Source: CAVQCJ01 sp963849365 (lineage in GTDB: Bacteria; Actinomycetota; Actinomycetes; Prado026). Taken from it: 64,000 nucleotides of DNA. Positions 1 to 8,643 of this stretch are shown one piece after another (position 1 is the stretch's first letter; every line of letters starts with the position of its first letter). Under the pieces are notes generated by a model that worked only from the letters and a program-made list of their open reading frames with translations, made no database searches and was not told the origin of the DNA. The DNA lies in the NCBI GenBank assembly GCA_963849365.1, contig CAWKHA010000004.1, positions 1,488,001-1,552,000 of the forward strand, given 5' to 3'. Position numbers and translations under genes: made by a program.

Positions 1-2
1 AG

Positions 3-452
3 AAGCAGAAGTGCGCGCGCATCTACGGCGTGCTCGAGAAGCAGTTCCGCGGCTACTACGAGGAGGCCGTGCGCCGGCCCGGCAAGACCGGCGAGAACCT
101 GCTGGTGATCCTCGAGAGCCGGCTGGACAACGTGGTGTTCCGCGCCGGTCTGGCCAAGTCGCGCGACATGGCCCGGCAGTTCGTCCGCCACGGCCACATC
201 ACCGTCAACGGCCACAAGGTCGACATCCCGTCGTACCGCGTGAGCGCGTCGGACATCGTCGAGGTGCGCGGCTCGTCGCGGGACCTGACCCCGTTCGTGA
301 TCGCGCGCGCCGAGGCCGGGGAGCGGATCGTCCCGGCCTGGCTCGAGGTCATCCCGAACCGCATGCGCGTGCTCGTCCACAACCTCCCGGCCCGGCAGAT
401 CATCGACACGCCGGTCCAGGAACAGCTGATCGTCGAGCTCTACTCCAAGTAA
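3..452 (+). CDS. rpsD: 30S ribosomal protein S4, 5'-truncated by the window edge
   Basis: S4 nucleates 16S rRNA assembly and can act in translational feedback. The visible 149 codons begin KQKCARIYGVLEKQFR and run through the S4 RNA-binding domain (LESRLDNVVFRAGLAKSRDMARQFVRHGHITVNGHKVDIPS in the middle) to the typical end VQEQLIVELYSK. The true N-terminus, about 50-60 residues, lies left of the window. The gene is followed 92 bases later by rpoA. The gap can fold into a GC-rich stem (462-472 with 475-485) that may attenuate read-through; that role is inferred. Identity is secure from the conserved S4 domain and position before rpoA. Confidence 0.97.
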   Translation, partial: KQKCARIYGVLEKQFRGYYEEAVRRPGKTGENLLVILESRLDNVVFRAGLAKSRDMARQFVRHGHITVNGHKVDIPSYRVSASDIVEVRGSSRDLTPFVIARAEAGERIVPAWLEVIPNRMRVLVHNLPARQIIDTPVQEQLIVELYSK

Positions 453-544
453 GACCCGGTACGGCCGGCCCGCACGGGTCGGCCGGGACCGGTCCGTGTC
501 CAGTCGGCGTCAAATAGCGGGCGCCCGACCCAGGAGGAAACACC

Positions 545-1561
545 TTGCTCATCGCCCAGCGTCCTACCCTGGCCGAAGAGGTCGTCGACGAGTTCCGCTC
601 GCGGTTCGTCGTCGAGCCGCTCGAGCCCGGCTTCGGCTACACCCTCGGCAACTCCCTGCGGCGCACCCTGCTGTCCTCGATCCCGGGCGCCGCTGTCACG
701 TCCATCCGGGTGGACGGGGTCCTGCACGAGTTCACCACCGTGCCGGGCGTCAAGGAGGACGTCACCGACCTCATCCTGAACATCAAGCAGCTGGTCGTCA
801 GCTCCGAGCACGACGAGCCGGTCGTGATGTACCTGCGCAAGCAGGGTCCCGGCGTCGTCACCGCCGCCGACATCGCGCCTCCGGCCGGTGTCGAGGTGCA
901 CAACCCCGAGCTGCACCTGGCCACGCTCAACGGCAAGGGCAAGCTGGAGATCGAGCTGACCGTGGAGCGCGGTCGCGGCTACGTCTCGGCCGCCCAGAAC
1001 AAGCAGGTCGGCCAGGAGATCGGCCGCATCCCGGTCGACTCCATCTACTCGCCGGTCCTGCGGGTCACATACAAGGTCGAGGCCACCCGCGTCGAGCAGC
1101 GCACCGACTTCGACCGGCTGATCGTCGACGTCGAGAGCAAGCCGTCCATGCGTCCGCGCGACGCGGTGGCCAGCGCCGGCAAGACCCTGGTCGAGCTGTT
1201 CGGACTGTTCCGCGAGCTCAACGTGGACGCCGAGGGCATCGACATGGGCCCGTCGCCCACCGACGCGGCGCTCGCGGCCGACCTGGCCCTGCCGATCGAG
1301 GACCTCGAGCTGACGGTCCGTTCGTACAACTGCCTCAAGCGCGAGGGCATCCACAGCGTCGGCGAGCTGGTCTCGCGCAGCGAGGCCGACCTGCTGGACA
1401 TCCGCAACTTCGGTGCGAAGTCGATCGACGAGGTGAAGGCGAAGCTGGCCACCATGGGCCTGGCCCTCAAGGACAGCCCGCCCGGGTTCGACCCGCAGCT
1501 CGCGGTCGACAACTACGACGACGACGACTACCAGGGGTACGCCGAGGACGAGCAGCTCTGA
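545..1561 (+). CDS. rpoA: DNA-directed RNA polymerase alpha subunit
   Basis: RNA polymerase alpha scaffolds assembly of beta and beta-prime and contacts promoters and activators. The 338-residue protein begins MLIAQRPTLAEEVVDEFRS. The N-terminal dimerization domain contains GFGYTLGNSLRRTLLSSIPG. The C-terminal domain (about 250-315) contains ELTVRSYNCLKREGIHSVGE and the helix-hairpin-helix segment RNFGAKSIDEVKAKL. It ends in an acidic tail (NYDDDDYQGYAEDEQL). The start is TTG, chosen because AGGAGG (532-537) lies 7 bases upstream and the N-terminus matches actinobacterial RpoA. It sits between rpsD and rplQ, the usual order of the alpha operon. Confidence 0.98.
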   Translation: MLIAQRPTLAEEVVDEFRSRFVVEPLEPGFGYTLGNSLRRTLLSSIPGAAVTSIRVDGVLHEFTTVPGVKEDVTDLILNIKQLVVSSEHDEPVVMYLRKQGPGVVTAADIAPPAGVEVHNPELHLATLNGKGKLEIELTVERGRGYVSAAQNKQVGQEIGRIPVDSIYSPVLRVTYKVEATRVEQRTDFDRLIVDVESKPSMRPRDAVASAGKTLVELFGLFRELNVDAEGIDMGPSPTDAALAADLALPIEDLELTVRSYNCLKREGIHSVGELVSRSEADLLDIRNFGAKSIDEVKAKLATMGLALKDSPPGFDPQLAVDNYDDDDYQGYAEDEQL

Positions 1562-1621
1562 CGCTGGTCCGACCCGCCCGTACCCACTGAGCCAGACCCA
1601 CACAGACCAGGAGAGCGAACC

Positions 1622-2311
1622 ATGCCCACGCCCACCAAGGGCCCGCGTCTGGGTGGCGGTCCGGCGCACGAGCGGTTGATCCTGGCCAACCTGGCCACGG
1701 CGCTGTTCGAGCACGGCCGCATCACCACGACCGAGGCCAAGGCCAAGCGGCTGCGTCCGCTCGCCGAGCGGCTCATCACCAAGGCCAAGCGCGGTGACCT
1801 GCACGCGCGGCGGCAGGTCCTCGCCGTCATCCACGACAAGGGTGTCGTGCACGAGCTGTTCACCGAGATCGGTCCGAGGTACGCCGAGCGTCCAGGTGGC
1901 TACACGCGGATCACCAAGGTGGGGCCGCGCAAGGGCGACAACGCGCCGATGGCGGTCATCGAGCTGGTCGAGGCGCTGACGGTCCAGCAGTCCGCGGTCC
2001 GCGAGGCCGAGGCTGCGACGAAGCGGACGGCGAAGAAGGCACCCGCCCAGAAGTCGACGACCGCGGCCGCCCCGGCGGCGGACGTCGAGGCCGAGGACGT
2101 CGAGGCCGAGGACGTCGAGGCCGAGGACGCGGTCGAGGCCGACGTGGCAGCGGCCGGCACGGCAGAGCTCGAGGACTCCGAGGTGGACGTGACGTCCGAG
2201 CAGGTCGAGGACGCCGCCGAGGAGGAGCCGGTCGAAGGCGGCGACACCGAGGCCGAGGACACCGAGGGCGAGGACGCCGGCGCCGGCGGCAAGGCCGACG
2301 ACGCCGGCTGA
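1622..2311 (+). CDS. rplQ: 50S ribosomal protein L17 with a long acidic C-terminal extension
   Basis: L17 is a structural protein of the large ribosomal subunit near the exit tunnel. Residues 1-120 are the L17 core (MPTPTKGPRLGGGPAHERLILANLATALFEHGRITTTEAKAKRLRPLAERLI). Residues from about 135 on are a low-complexity Ala/Glu/Asp tail with a tandem DVEAE repeat coded near 2091-2130, making the protein 229 residues against about 120 in short L17 proteins. Long acidic tails on L17 are known in actinobacteria; their role is not established. An AGGAGAG ribosome site precedes the ATG. The truA start follows the stop by 4 bases. Confidence 0.97.
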   Translation: MPTPTKGPRLGGGPAHERLILANLATALFEHGRITTTEAKAKRLRPLAERLITKAKRGDLHARRQVLAVIHDKGVVHELFTEIGPRYAERPGGYTRITKVGPRKGDNAPMAVIELVEALTVQQSAVREAEAATKRTAKKAPAQKSTTAAAPAADVEAEDVEAEDVEAEDAVEADVAAAGTAELEDSEVDVTSEQVEDAAEEEPVEGGDTEAEDTEGEDAGAGGKADDAG

Positions 2312-2315
2312 CCTC

Positions 2316-3176
2316 GTGACTGCAGAACGGACGAGCGACGAGCCCGCCTCCCCGCAGGGGGAAGGCGGGCTCGTCCGCGTCCGGCTGGACCTCGCCTACG
2401 ACGGGTCGGACTTCGCCGGCTGGGCCACCCAGCCGGGCCTGCGCACAGTGCAGCAGACCGTCGAGGACGCGCTCACGCTCGTGCTGCGGCTGGCGGTACC
2501 GGCCCGGCTGACAGTGGCCGGGCGCACCGACGCCGGCGTGCATGCCCGTGGGCAGGTCGCCCACTTCGACGTCCCGGTGGCGTCCTGGGCGGCGGTGGCC
2601 GACCCCGTCCGGGCCCTGGCCGGCCTGCTCCCCCAGGACGTACGGCTGCGCGCCGCCGCGCCGGCTCCGGCCGGCTTCGACGCCCGCTTCTCGGCCCTGT
2701 CCCGCCGGTACGCGTACCGGATCTGCGACGACCCGGCGGGACCGGACCCGCTGCGCCGGCACGAGGTGCTCTGGCACCGGCGGGGCCGGCTGGACACCGG
2801 CCGGCTCGGCGAGGCCTCGGCGGCGCTGGCCGGCCTGCACGACTTCGCGGCCTTCTGCCGCTCGCGGGACAGCGGGACCACCATCCGGACGCTGCTCGCG
2901 CTCTCGTGGTCCCGGGAGCCCGACGGGGTGGTGGTGGCGACCGTCGAGGCGGACGCGTTCTGCCACTCGATGGTGCGCTCGCTCGTCGGGGCGCTGGTCC
3001 CGGTGGGGGAGGGGCGGCGTCCGGTGTCCTGGCCCGCCGAGCTGCTGGCCGGGGCGGCGCGCGATCCGTCCGTCCACGTGGTCGGCCCGCACGGGCTCAC
3101 CCTCGAGGAGATCCGCTACCCGGCGGACGACGAGCTGGCGACGCGGGCCGACGCCACCCGCCGACCACGTCGCTAG
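2316..3176 (+). CDS. truA: tRNA pseudouridine(38-40) synthase TruA
   Basis: TruA isomerizes uridine to pseudouridine at positions 38-40 of the tRNA anticodon stem-loop. The 286-residue protein has the family fold with the catalytic aspartate in GRTDAGVHARGQVAHF (Asp72) and the RRYAYRI and FCHSMVRSLVGALVPVGEG segments expected of TruA. Start GTG at 2316 lies 4 bases after the rplQ stop, consistent with translational coupling. The first 20 residues before VRVRLDLAYDG are a variable, probably disordered leader. It ends the ribosomal-protein cluster; a large inverted repeat follows 15 bases later. Confidence 0.96.
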   Translation: MTAERTSDEPASPQGEGGLVRVRLDLAYDGSDFAGWATQPGLRTVQQTVEDALTLVLRLAVPARLTVAGRTDAGVHARGQVAHFDVPVASWAAVADPVRALAGLLPQDVRLRAAAPAPAGFDARFSALSRRYAYRICDDPAGPDPLRRHEVLWHRRGRLDTGRLGEASAALAGLHDFAAFCRSRDSGTTIRTLLALSWSREPDGVVVATVEADAFCHSMVRSLVGALVPVGEGRRPVSWPAELLAGAARDPSVHVVGPHGLTLEEIRYPADDELATRADATRRPRR

Positions 3177-3191
3177 CGCCGCCGTCCCGGA

Positions 3192-3240
3192 AACCTACGG
3201 GCAGGTAAGGTCGAAATCTGGTCTTACCTGCCCGTAGGTT
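3192..3240. repeat. Perfect 18-bp inverted repeat just upstream of the carbamate kinase gene
   Basis: The arms 3192-3209 (AACCTACGGGCAGGTAAG) and 3223-3240 are exact reverse complements separated by 13 bases. There is no T-run after the right arm, which ends only 6 bases before the ATG at 3247, so the stem would bury the ribosome binding region if transcribed. It could be a truA terminator, a translational switch for the kinase or a dispersed palindrome. The structure is plain in the sequence; its role is unknown. Confidence 0.85.
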
Positions 3241-3246
3241 CGAGTC

Positions 3247-4179
3247 ATGCGGGTCGTGGTGGCACTCGGTGGCAACGCCCTGCAGCGTCGTGGCGAGCCG
3301 ATGACCGTCGAGAGCCAGCGTGCCAACGTGCGTACGGCGTGCGAGGCCCTCGCCCCGGTCGCGCTCGAGCACGAGCTCGTCATCAGCCACGGCAACGGCC
3401 CGCAGGTCGGGCTGCTCGCCCTGCAGGCGGCGGCGTACGGCGACCTCGAGTCCTACCCGTTCGACGTCCTCGGAGCCCAGACCGAGGGGATGATCGGCTA
3501 CCTCATCGAGCAGGAGCTGGGCAACCTGCTCCCGTTCGAGAAGCCGCTCGCGACCGTCCTGACGATGACCGAGGTCGACCCGGAAGACCCCGCGTTCGCG
3601 GACCCGTCCAAGTTCGTCGGCCCCGCGTACGACGAGGCGGAGGCGCGCGAGAAGGCCGCCGCCAAGGGCTGGGTGGTCAAGCCGGACGGAGCGGTGTGGC
3701 GGCGCGTGGTGCCCTCGCCGATCCCCCGGCGCATCTTCGAGATCCGTCCGGTGCGCTGGCTGCTGGACCAGGGGACCGTGGTCGTCTGCACCGGTGGCGG
3801 CGGCATCCCGACGATGTACGAGCCCGGCACGCGCCATCTCGTCGGTGTCGAGGCCGTCATCGACAAGGACCGGTCCAGCGCCGTGCTGGCGCACGACGTC
3901 GGCGCGGACCGGCTGGTCATCGTGACGGACGCGCCTGGCGTGTGCATGGACTGGGGGACACCGTACGAGCGGATCATCCGCTTCGCGCACCCGGACGCGC
4001 TGTCCGAGCTGCCGTTCCCGGCCGGGTCGATGGGCCCCAAGGTCGAGGCGGCGTGCATGTTCGCCCGCGAGTCCGGCCAGATCGCCGCCATAGGCGCGCT
4101 CGGCGACCTGACGGCGCTGCTGGCCGGCACTGCTGGTACGCACGTGTCCACCGGTTACGAGGGGATCGAGTACGCCTGA
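3247..4179 (+). CDS. arcC: Carbamate kinase
   Basis: Carbamate kinase interconverts carbamoyl phosphate plus ADP with carbamate plus ATP, usually in arginine deiminase or purine degradation routes. The 310-residue protein opens with the amino-acid-kinase motif VVVALGGNALQRRGEP and carries HGNGPQVGLLALQ, GAQTEGMIGYLIEQELGN, CTGGGGIPT, VEAVIDKDRSSAVLA and GSMGPKVEAACMF, all typical of the family. No arcA, arcB or arcD lies nearby, so it is a lone gene here. The start region has no clear Shine-Dalgarno sequence and is overlapped by the 3192-3240 palindrome. ATG at 3247 is the only start that fits the family N-terminus. Confidence 0.94.
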   Translation: MRVVVALGGNALQRRGEPMTVESQRANVRTACEALAPVALEHELVISHGNGPQVGLLALQAAAYGDLESYPFDVLGAQTEGMIGYLIEQELGNLLPFEKPLATVLTMTEVDPEDPAFADPSKFVGPAYDEAEAREKAAAKGWVVKPDGAVWRRVVPSPIPRRIFEIRPVRWLLDQGTVVVCTGGGGIPTMYEPGTRHLVGVEAVIDKDRSSAVLAHDVGADRLVIVTDAPGVCMDWGTPYERIIRFAHPDALSELPFPAGSMGPKVEAACMFARESGQIAAIGALGDLTALLAGTAGTHVSTGYEGIEYA

Positions 4180-4308
4180 GCGCGACGCCGACAGCCGCGA
4201 CGTCCGAGGCGGCGCCGGCGGTCGCCGTGGCGGACTCGGCGATACCGGACACGGCGAGCGCGACGCCGTTCACGCTTTCCGCAGATGGTGTACGCAACCC
4301 CTCGCACC

Positions 4309-4342
4309 GCCCGCCGCGGGCAAACCGTTTGGGGCGGCGGGC
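4309..4342 (+). terminator. GC-rich hairpin between arcC and the ABC-F gene
   Basis: Arms 4309-4317 (GCCCGCCGC) and 4334-4342 pair perfectly around a 16-base loop. It lies 130 bases after the arcC stop and 25 bases before the GTG of the next gene, so it could be a weak terminator or part of an ABC-F leader. There is no U-tract. The rest of 4180-4366 shows nothing recognizable. Confidence 0.35.
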
Positions 4343-4366
4343 CCGGGGCGGCCACACTGTCGGCCC

Positions 4367-5974
4367 GTGGGACACGTCGACGTCAGCAGGCTCGGGCACG
4401 TCCTCCCGGACGGCCGGGTCCTGCTGGACGAGGTCTCGTTCCGGGTCGGCGACGGCGCGAAGGTGGCGCTGGTCGGGGCCAACGGCGCGGGCAAGACCAC
4501 GTTGCTGCGCCTGGTCGCCGGCGACGACGTCCCGCAGACGGGCACGATCACCCGCAGCGGTGGCCTGGGGGTGATGCGGCAGTTCGTCGGCTCGGTGCGG
4601 GACGACTCGACCGTCCGCGACCTGCTCGTCTCCGTCGCCCAGCCGCGCATCCGGACGGCCGCGCTGGAGCTCGAGGCCGCCGAGCTCGCGATGATGGAGC
4701 ACGACGACGAGCCCACCCAGCTGGCGTACGCCCAGGCGATCGCCGACTGGGGCGACGCCGGCGGGTACCCAGCCGAGGTGGTCTGGGACGTCTGCTGCAC
4801 GCAGGCGCTAGGCACCCCCTGGGAGCGGGCGCAGTGGAGGGCGGTGCGCACCCTGTCCGGAGGTGAGCAGAAACGGCTCGTGCTGGAGGCGTTGCTGCGC
4901 GGTCCGGACGAGGTGCTCCTGCTGGACGAGCCGGACAACTACCTGGACGTCCCGGGCAAGCGTTGGCTGGAGGAGGCGCTGACCGCCGCGCCCAAGACCG
5001 TCCTGTACGTCAGCCACGACCGGGAGCTGCTGGCCAGGACCGCCGACCGTGTGGTCACGCTCGAGGGCGGCTCGGCGTGGACGCACGGCGGTGGCTTCGC
5101 GACCTACCACGAGGCGCGCCGCGAGCGCCACGAGCGGCTGGAGGAGATGCTGCGGCGCTGGGACGAGGAGCACGTCCGGCTCAAGGAGCTGGTCCGGACC
5201 CTTCAGCAGCAGGCGGCGATCTCCCCGGACATGGCCAACCGTTACCACGCGATGCAGACCCGGCTGCGCAAGTACGAGGAGGCCGGGCCACCGCAGGCGC
5301 CGCCGAAGCCGCAGAACGTACGGATGCGGCTGTCCGGCGGCCGTACCGGAGTGCGGGCGGTGACCTGCGCCGGACTGGAGCTGACCGGGCTGATGCGCCC
5401 GTTCGACCTCGAGGTCTTCTACGGCGAGCGGGTCGCGGTGCTGGGCAGCAACGGCTCGGGCAAGTCGCACTTCCTGCGGCTGCTCGCGGGTGGCGCGGTG
5501 GCGCACACCGGCGAGTGGAAGCTGGGGGCGCGGGTGGTCCCGGGACACTTCGCCCAGACGCACGAGCACGCCGAGCTGATCGGCCGCCCGCTGCTGGAGG
5601 TCCTGTGGGAGCACCGCTCGCTGCAGATCGGCCCCGCCATCGCGGCGCTGCGCCGCTACGAGCTGGACGAGCAGGCGGAACAGGCGTTCGACACGCTCTC
5701 GGGCGGGCAGCAGGCGCGGTTCCAGATCCTGCTGCTGGAGCTGGACGGCGCCACGCTGCTGCTGCTCGACGAGCCGACCGACAACCTCGACCTGGCCAGC
5801 GCGGAGGCGCTCCAGGACGGTCTGGACGGCTACGACGGGACGGTGCTGGCGGTCACGCACGACCGGTGGTTCGCCCGGACGTTCGACCGTTTCCTGGTCT
5901 TCGGGTCCGACGGGCAGGTGTACGAGGCCCTCGAGCCGGTCTGGGACGAGGGCCGGGTCGACCGCGTCCGCTGA
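4367..5974 (+). CDS. ABC-F family ATP-binding protein
   Basis: ABC-F proteins are soluble twin-ATPase factors acting on the ribosome, either as translation factors or as antibiotic-protection proteins. The 535-residue protein has two nucleotide-binding domains: Walker A GANGAGKTT (about 38-46), signature LSGGEQKRL and Walker B LLLLDEPDNYLD; then GSNGSGKS, LSGGQQARF and LLLLDEPTDNLD, each followed by a switch histidine (SHDRELL, THDRWFA). No membrane segments are present. The linker (about 240-310) is charged and helical, rich in Arg and Glu. The start is GTG at 4367. Whether it is a housekeeping or resistance ABC-F cannot be decided from sequence alone; no antibiotic cluster is nearby. Confidence 0.9.
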   Translation: MGHVDVSRLGHVLPDGRVLLDEVSFRVGDGAKVALVGANGAGKTTLLRLVAGDDVPQTGTITRSGGLGVMRQFVGSVRDDSTVRDLLVSVAQPRIRTAALELEAAELAMMEHDDEPTQLAYAQAIADWGDAGGYPAEVVWDVCCTQALGTPWERAQWRAVRTLSGGEQKRLVLEALLRGPDEVLLLDEPDNYLDVPGKRWLEEALTAAPKTVLYVSHDRELLARTADRVVTLEGGSAWTHGGGFATYHEARRERHERLEEMLRRWDEEHVRLKELVRTLQQQAAISPDMANRYHAMQTRLRKYEEAGPPQAPPKPQNVRMRLSGGRTGVRAVTCAGLELTGLMRPFDLEVFYGERVAVLGSNGSGKSHFLRLLAGGAVAHTGEWKLGARVVPGHFAQTHEHAELIGRPLLEVLWEHRSLQIGPAIAALRRYELDEQAEQAFDTLSGGQQARFQILLLELDGATLLLLDEPTDNLDLASAEALQDGLDGYDGTVLAVTHDRWFARTFDRFLVFGSDGQVYEALEPVWDEGRVDRVR

Positions 5975-6002
5975 CCCCACCCGCCCGAGCCCCCTCTTGC
6001 GT

Positions 6003-6059
6003 TGATCATGAGAGATGTACACGGAATCAGCTCCAGGACGTGCACATCTCTCATGATCA
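6003..6059. repeat. Dispersed palindrome, copy 1 (16-bp arms)
   Basis: Arms 6003-6018 (TGATCATGAGAGATGT) and 6044-6059 are exact reverse complements around a 25-base loop. The same arm core occurs again at 61609-61664 with an unrelated loop, so this is one family of dispersed elements. It lies after the ABC-F stop and before the rplM promoter, where it could end ABC-F transcription. It is followed at once by a G-run tract. Confidence 0.9.
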
Positions 6060-6060
6060 C

Positions 6061-6111
6061 GGGGGTGGTCGGGGGCGGGGCGGGGATGGTCGGGGGCGGG
6101 GCGGGGGCGGG
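6061..6111 (+). repeat. G-run tract with 21-base tandem repeat
   Basis: The + strand consists of repeated runs of four or five G. The unit TGGTCGGGGGCGGGGCGGGG at 6066-6085 recurs at 6087-6107 with an extra G. The many G-runs with single-base spacers fit the pattern for G-quadruplex DNA. It abuts the -35 box of rplM at 6114. Formation of a quadruplex is inferred only. Confidence 0.7.
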
Positions 6112-6113
6112 TT

Positions 6114-6143
6114 TTGACCCTCCGGAGGGGCGCCGGGTAGCCT
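6114..6143 (+). promoter_or_regulatory. Predicted housekeeping promoter of rplM-rpsI
   Basis: TTGACC (6114-6119) and TAGCCT (6138-6143) are separated by 18 bases, close to the actinobacterial sigma-70-type consensus. Transcription would begin near 6150, giving an 85-90 base leader before the rplM GTG. The leader could hold a ribosomal-protein binding structure, but no known leader motif was recognized. Confidence 0.7.
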
Positions 6144-6236
6144 GACCATTCGTTGTGCGCCCGGCCAGGCCTCCGGCCCGGCCCGCACCCCGCGTTCCAC
6201 CGGAGACATTTCACCGCGACCAGAGGGCCGACCACC

Positions 6237-6680
6237 GTGCGCACGTACACCCCCAAGCCTGGCGACGTCGAGCGCCAGTGGTACGTCATCGACGCCTCCG
6301 ACGTCGTGCTCGGCCGGCTCGCCACCCAGGTGGCCACCTTGCTGCGGGGCAAGCACAAGCCCGTCTTCGCGCCGCACGTCGACACCGGTGACTTCGTCGT
6401 CGTGGTCAACGCGGGCAAGGTCGCGCTGACCGGCTCGAAGGCCGACCAGAAGCAGGAGTACCGCCACTCGGGCCACCCGGGCGGCCTGCGCGCCACCTCG
6501 TACACCGAACTGCTGGCCAAGAACCCCCGCCGGGCCGTCGAGAAGGCCGTCAAGGGGATGCTCCCGCACAACCGCCTGAGCCGGCAGCAGATCACCAAGC
6601 TCAAGGTGTACGCCGGGCCGGAGCACCCGCACGCCGCCCAGAAGCCCATCCCGTTCGAGATCAGCCAGGTCGCGCAGTAG
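6237..6680 (+). CDS. rplM: 50S ribosomal protein L13
   Basis: L13 is an early-assembly protein of the large subunit. The 147-residue protein reads MRTYTPKPGDVERQWYVIDASDVVLGRLATQVATLLRGKHKP onward and includes GHPGGLRATSYTELL and MLPHNRLSRQQITKLKVYAGPEHPHAAQKP, matching L13 throughout. I chose the GTG at 6237 because family members start at M(R)TY; the frame stays open upstream to 6153 but that part has no L13 similarity and would begin almost at the predicted transcription start. It is followed by rpsI 35 bases downstream, the universal pairing. Confidence 0.97.
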   Translation: MRTYTPKPGDVERQWYVIDASDVVLGRLATQVATLLRGKHKPVFAPHVDTGDFVVVVNAGKVALTGSKADQKQEYRHSGHPGGLRATSYTELLAKNPRRAVEKAVKGMLPHNRLSRQQITKLKVYAGPEHPHAAQKPIPFEISQVAQ

Positions 6681-6715
6681 GCCACGGCAACCCGAAGAGC
6701 ACGACGAGAGGAACC

Positions 6716-7264
<549 letters not shown>

Positions 7265-7275
7265 GCAGCACAGCC

Positions 7276-8625
7276 GTGCCAGCTCCTGGCCGCCTCTTCG
7301 GGACCGACGGGGTCCGCGGGCTCGCGAACGGCGACCTGACCGCGGAGCTCGCCCTCGACCTGTCGGTCGCCGCTGCGCACGTGCTCGCGGACGCGGGGGA
7401 GTTCGCCGGGCACCGTCCGATCGCCGTCGTCGGCCGGGACGGCCGGGCGTCGGGGGAGTTCCTAGGCGCCGCGGTCATCGCCGGGCTCACCAGCGCGGGC
7501 GTCGATGTGCTGGACGCAGGGGTGCTCCCGACGCCCGCGATCGCCTTCCTCGTCGGCGACCTGGGGGCCGACCTGGGTGTGATGCTCTCCGCGTCGCACA
7601 ACCCCATGCCGGACAACGGGATCAAGTTCTTCGCGCGCGGCGGGGTCAAGCTGGACGACGCGGTGGAGGACGCCGTCGAGGCGCGCATGGAGGAGCCATG
7701 GCAGCGCCCGACCGGCGCGGACGTCGGCCGCATCCACCTGCTCGAGGACGGCCGCGACCGCTACGTGGGTCATCTGCTGGACTCGCTACCGCACCGGCTG
7801 GACGGACTGCGCGTGATCGTCGACTGCGCGAACGGCGCGGCGTCGCGGACGGCCCCGGAGGCGCTGCGGCGAGCCGGTGCGGACGTGGTGGCCATCCACG
7901 CCGAGCCGGACGGCACGAACATCAACGACGGCTGCGGCTCGACTCACCTGCAGTCACTGCGGGCGGCGGTGCTGCTGCACGGCGCCGACGCCGGTATCGC
8001 GCACGACGGTGACGCGGACCGCTGCCTCGCGGTCGACTCGGCGGGCGAGGTCGTCGACGGCGACCAGATCCTCGCCGTGCTCGCCCTCGCCATGCTGGAC
8101 CACGGCCGCCTCACCGACGCGACCGTCGTGTCCACAGTGATGTCGAACCTGGGGTTCACACTGGCGATGGAGCGCGCAGGCGTCCACGTGGTCCAGACCG
8201 CGGTCGGCGACCGGTACGTGCTCGAGGCGATGAAGGAGCGGGGGCTGCCGCTGGGCGGCGAGCAGTCCGGCCACGTCGTCATGCTCGAGCACGCCACGAC
8301 CGGCGACGGCGCCCTCACGGCCCTGCACCTGCTGGCCCGCGTCGCCGAGAGCGGGAAGCCGCTCGGCGAGCTGGCCGCCGTCATGCAGCGGCTGCCGCAG
8401 GTCCTGCTGAACGTCCCCGGCGTGGACAAAGAGCGCGTCGCGGCGAGCGCGACCGTCGCGGCCGCGGTGGCCGCGGCCGAGGCCGACCTGGGCGGGACCG
8501 GCCGGGTGCTGCTGCGTGCCAGCGGGACCGAGCCCCTGGTCCGGGTCATGGTCGAGGCGCCAACGGCCGAGCAGGCCAGCGCCGTCGCCGGCCGGCTCGC
8601 CGAGGCCGTCCGCTCGGAAGGCTGA
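7276..8625 (+). CDS. glmM: Phosphoglucosamine mutase
   Basis: GlmM converts glucosamine 6-phosphate to glucosamine 1-phosphate on the route to UDP-GlcNAc and peptidoglycan. The 449-residue protein has RLFGTDGVRGLAN at the N-terminus, the phosphoserine loop LSASHNPMPDNGIKFF (Ser107 predicted phosphorylated), the metal loop HDGDADRCLAVD, the sugar loop LGGEQSGHVV and the C-terminal phosphate-binding loop RASGTEPLVRVMVEA. The start GTG lies 11 bases after rpsI, so it is probably cotranscribed with the ribosomal genes. glmS follows, giving the enzyme that makes its substrate. Confidence 0.97.
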   Translation: MPAPGRLFGTDGVRGLANGDLTAELALDLSVAAAHVLADAGEFAGHRPIAVVGRDGRASGEFLGAAVIAGLTSAGVDVLDAGVLPTPAIAFLVGDLGADLGVMLSASHNPMPDNGIKFFARGGVKLDDAVEDAVEARMEEPWQRPTGADVGRIHLLEDGRDRYVGHLLDSLPHRLDGLRVIVDCANGAASRTAPEALRRAGADVVAIHAEPDGTNINDGCGSTHLQSLRAAVLLHGADAGIAHDGDADRCLAVDSAGEVVDGDQILAVLALAMLDHGRLTDATVVSTVMSNLGFTLAMERAGVHVVQTAVGDRYVLEAMKERGLPLGGEQSGHVVMLEHATTGDGALTALHLLARVAESGKPLGELAAVMQRLPQVLLNVPGVDKERVAASATVAAAVAAAEADLGGTGRVLLRASGTEPLVRVMVEAPTAEQASAVAGRLAEAVRSEG

Positions 8626-8643
8626 GGCTCCCGCGCGGCCCCG

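Noticed and set aside
4180..4366. Small gene between arcC and the ABC-F gene
   Set aside because: Frames in this gap lack ribosome sites, family features and a normal GC-third-position pattern.
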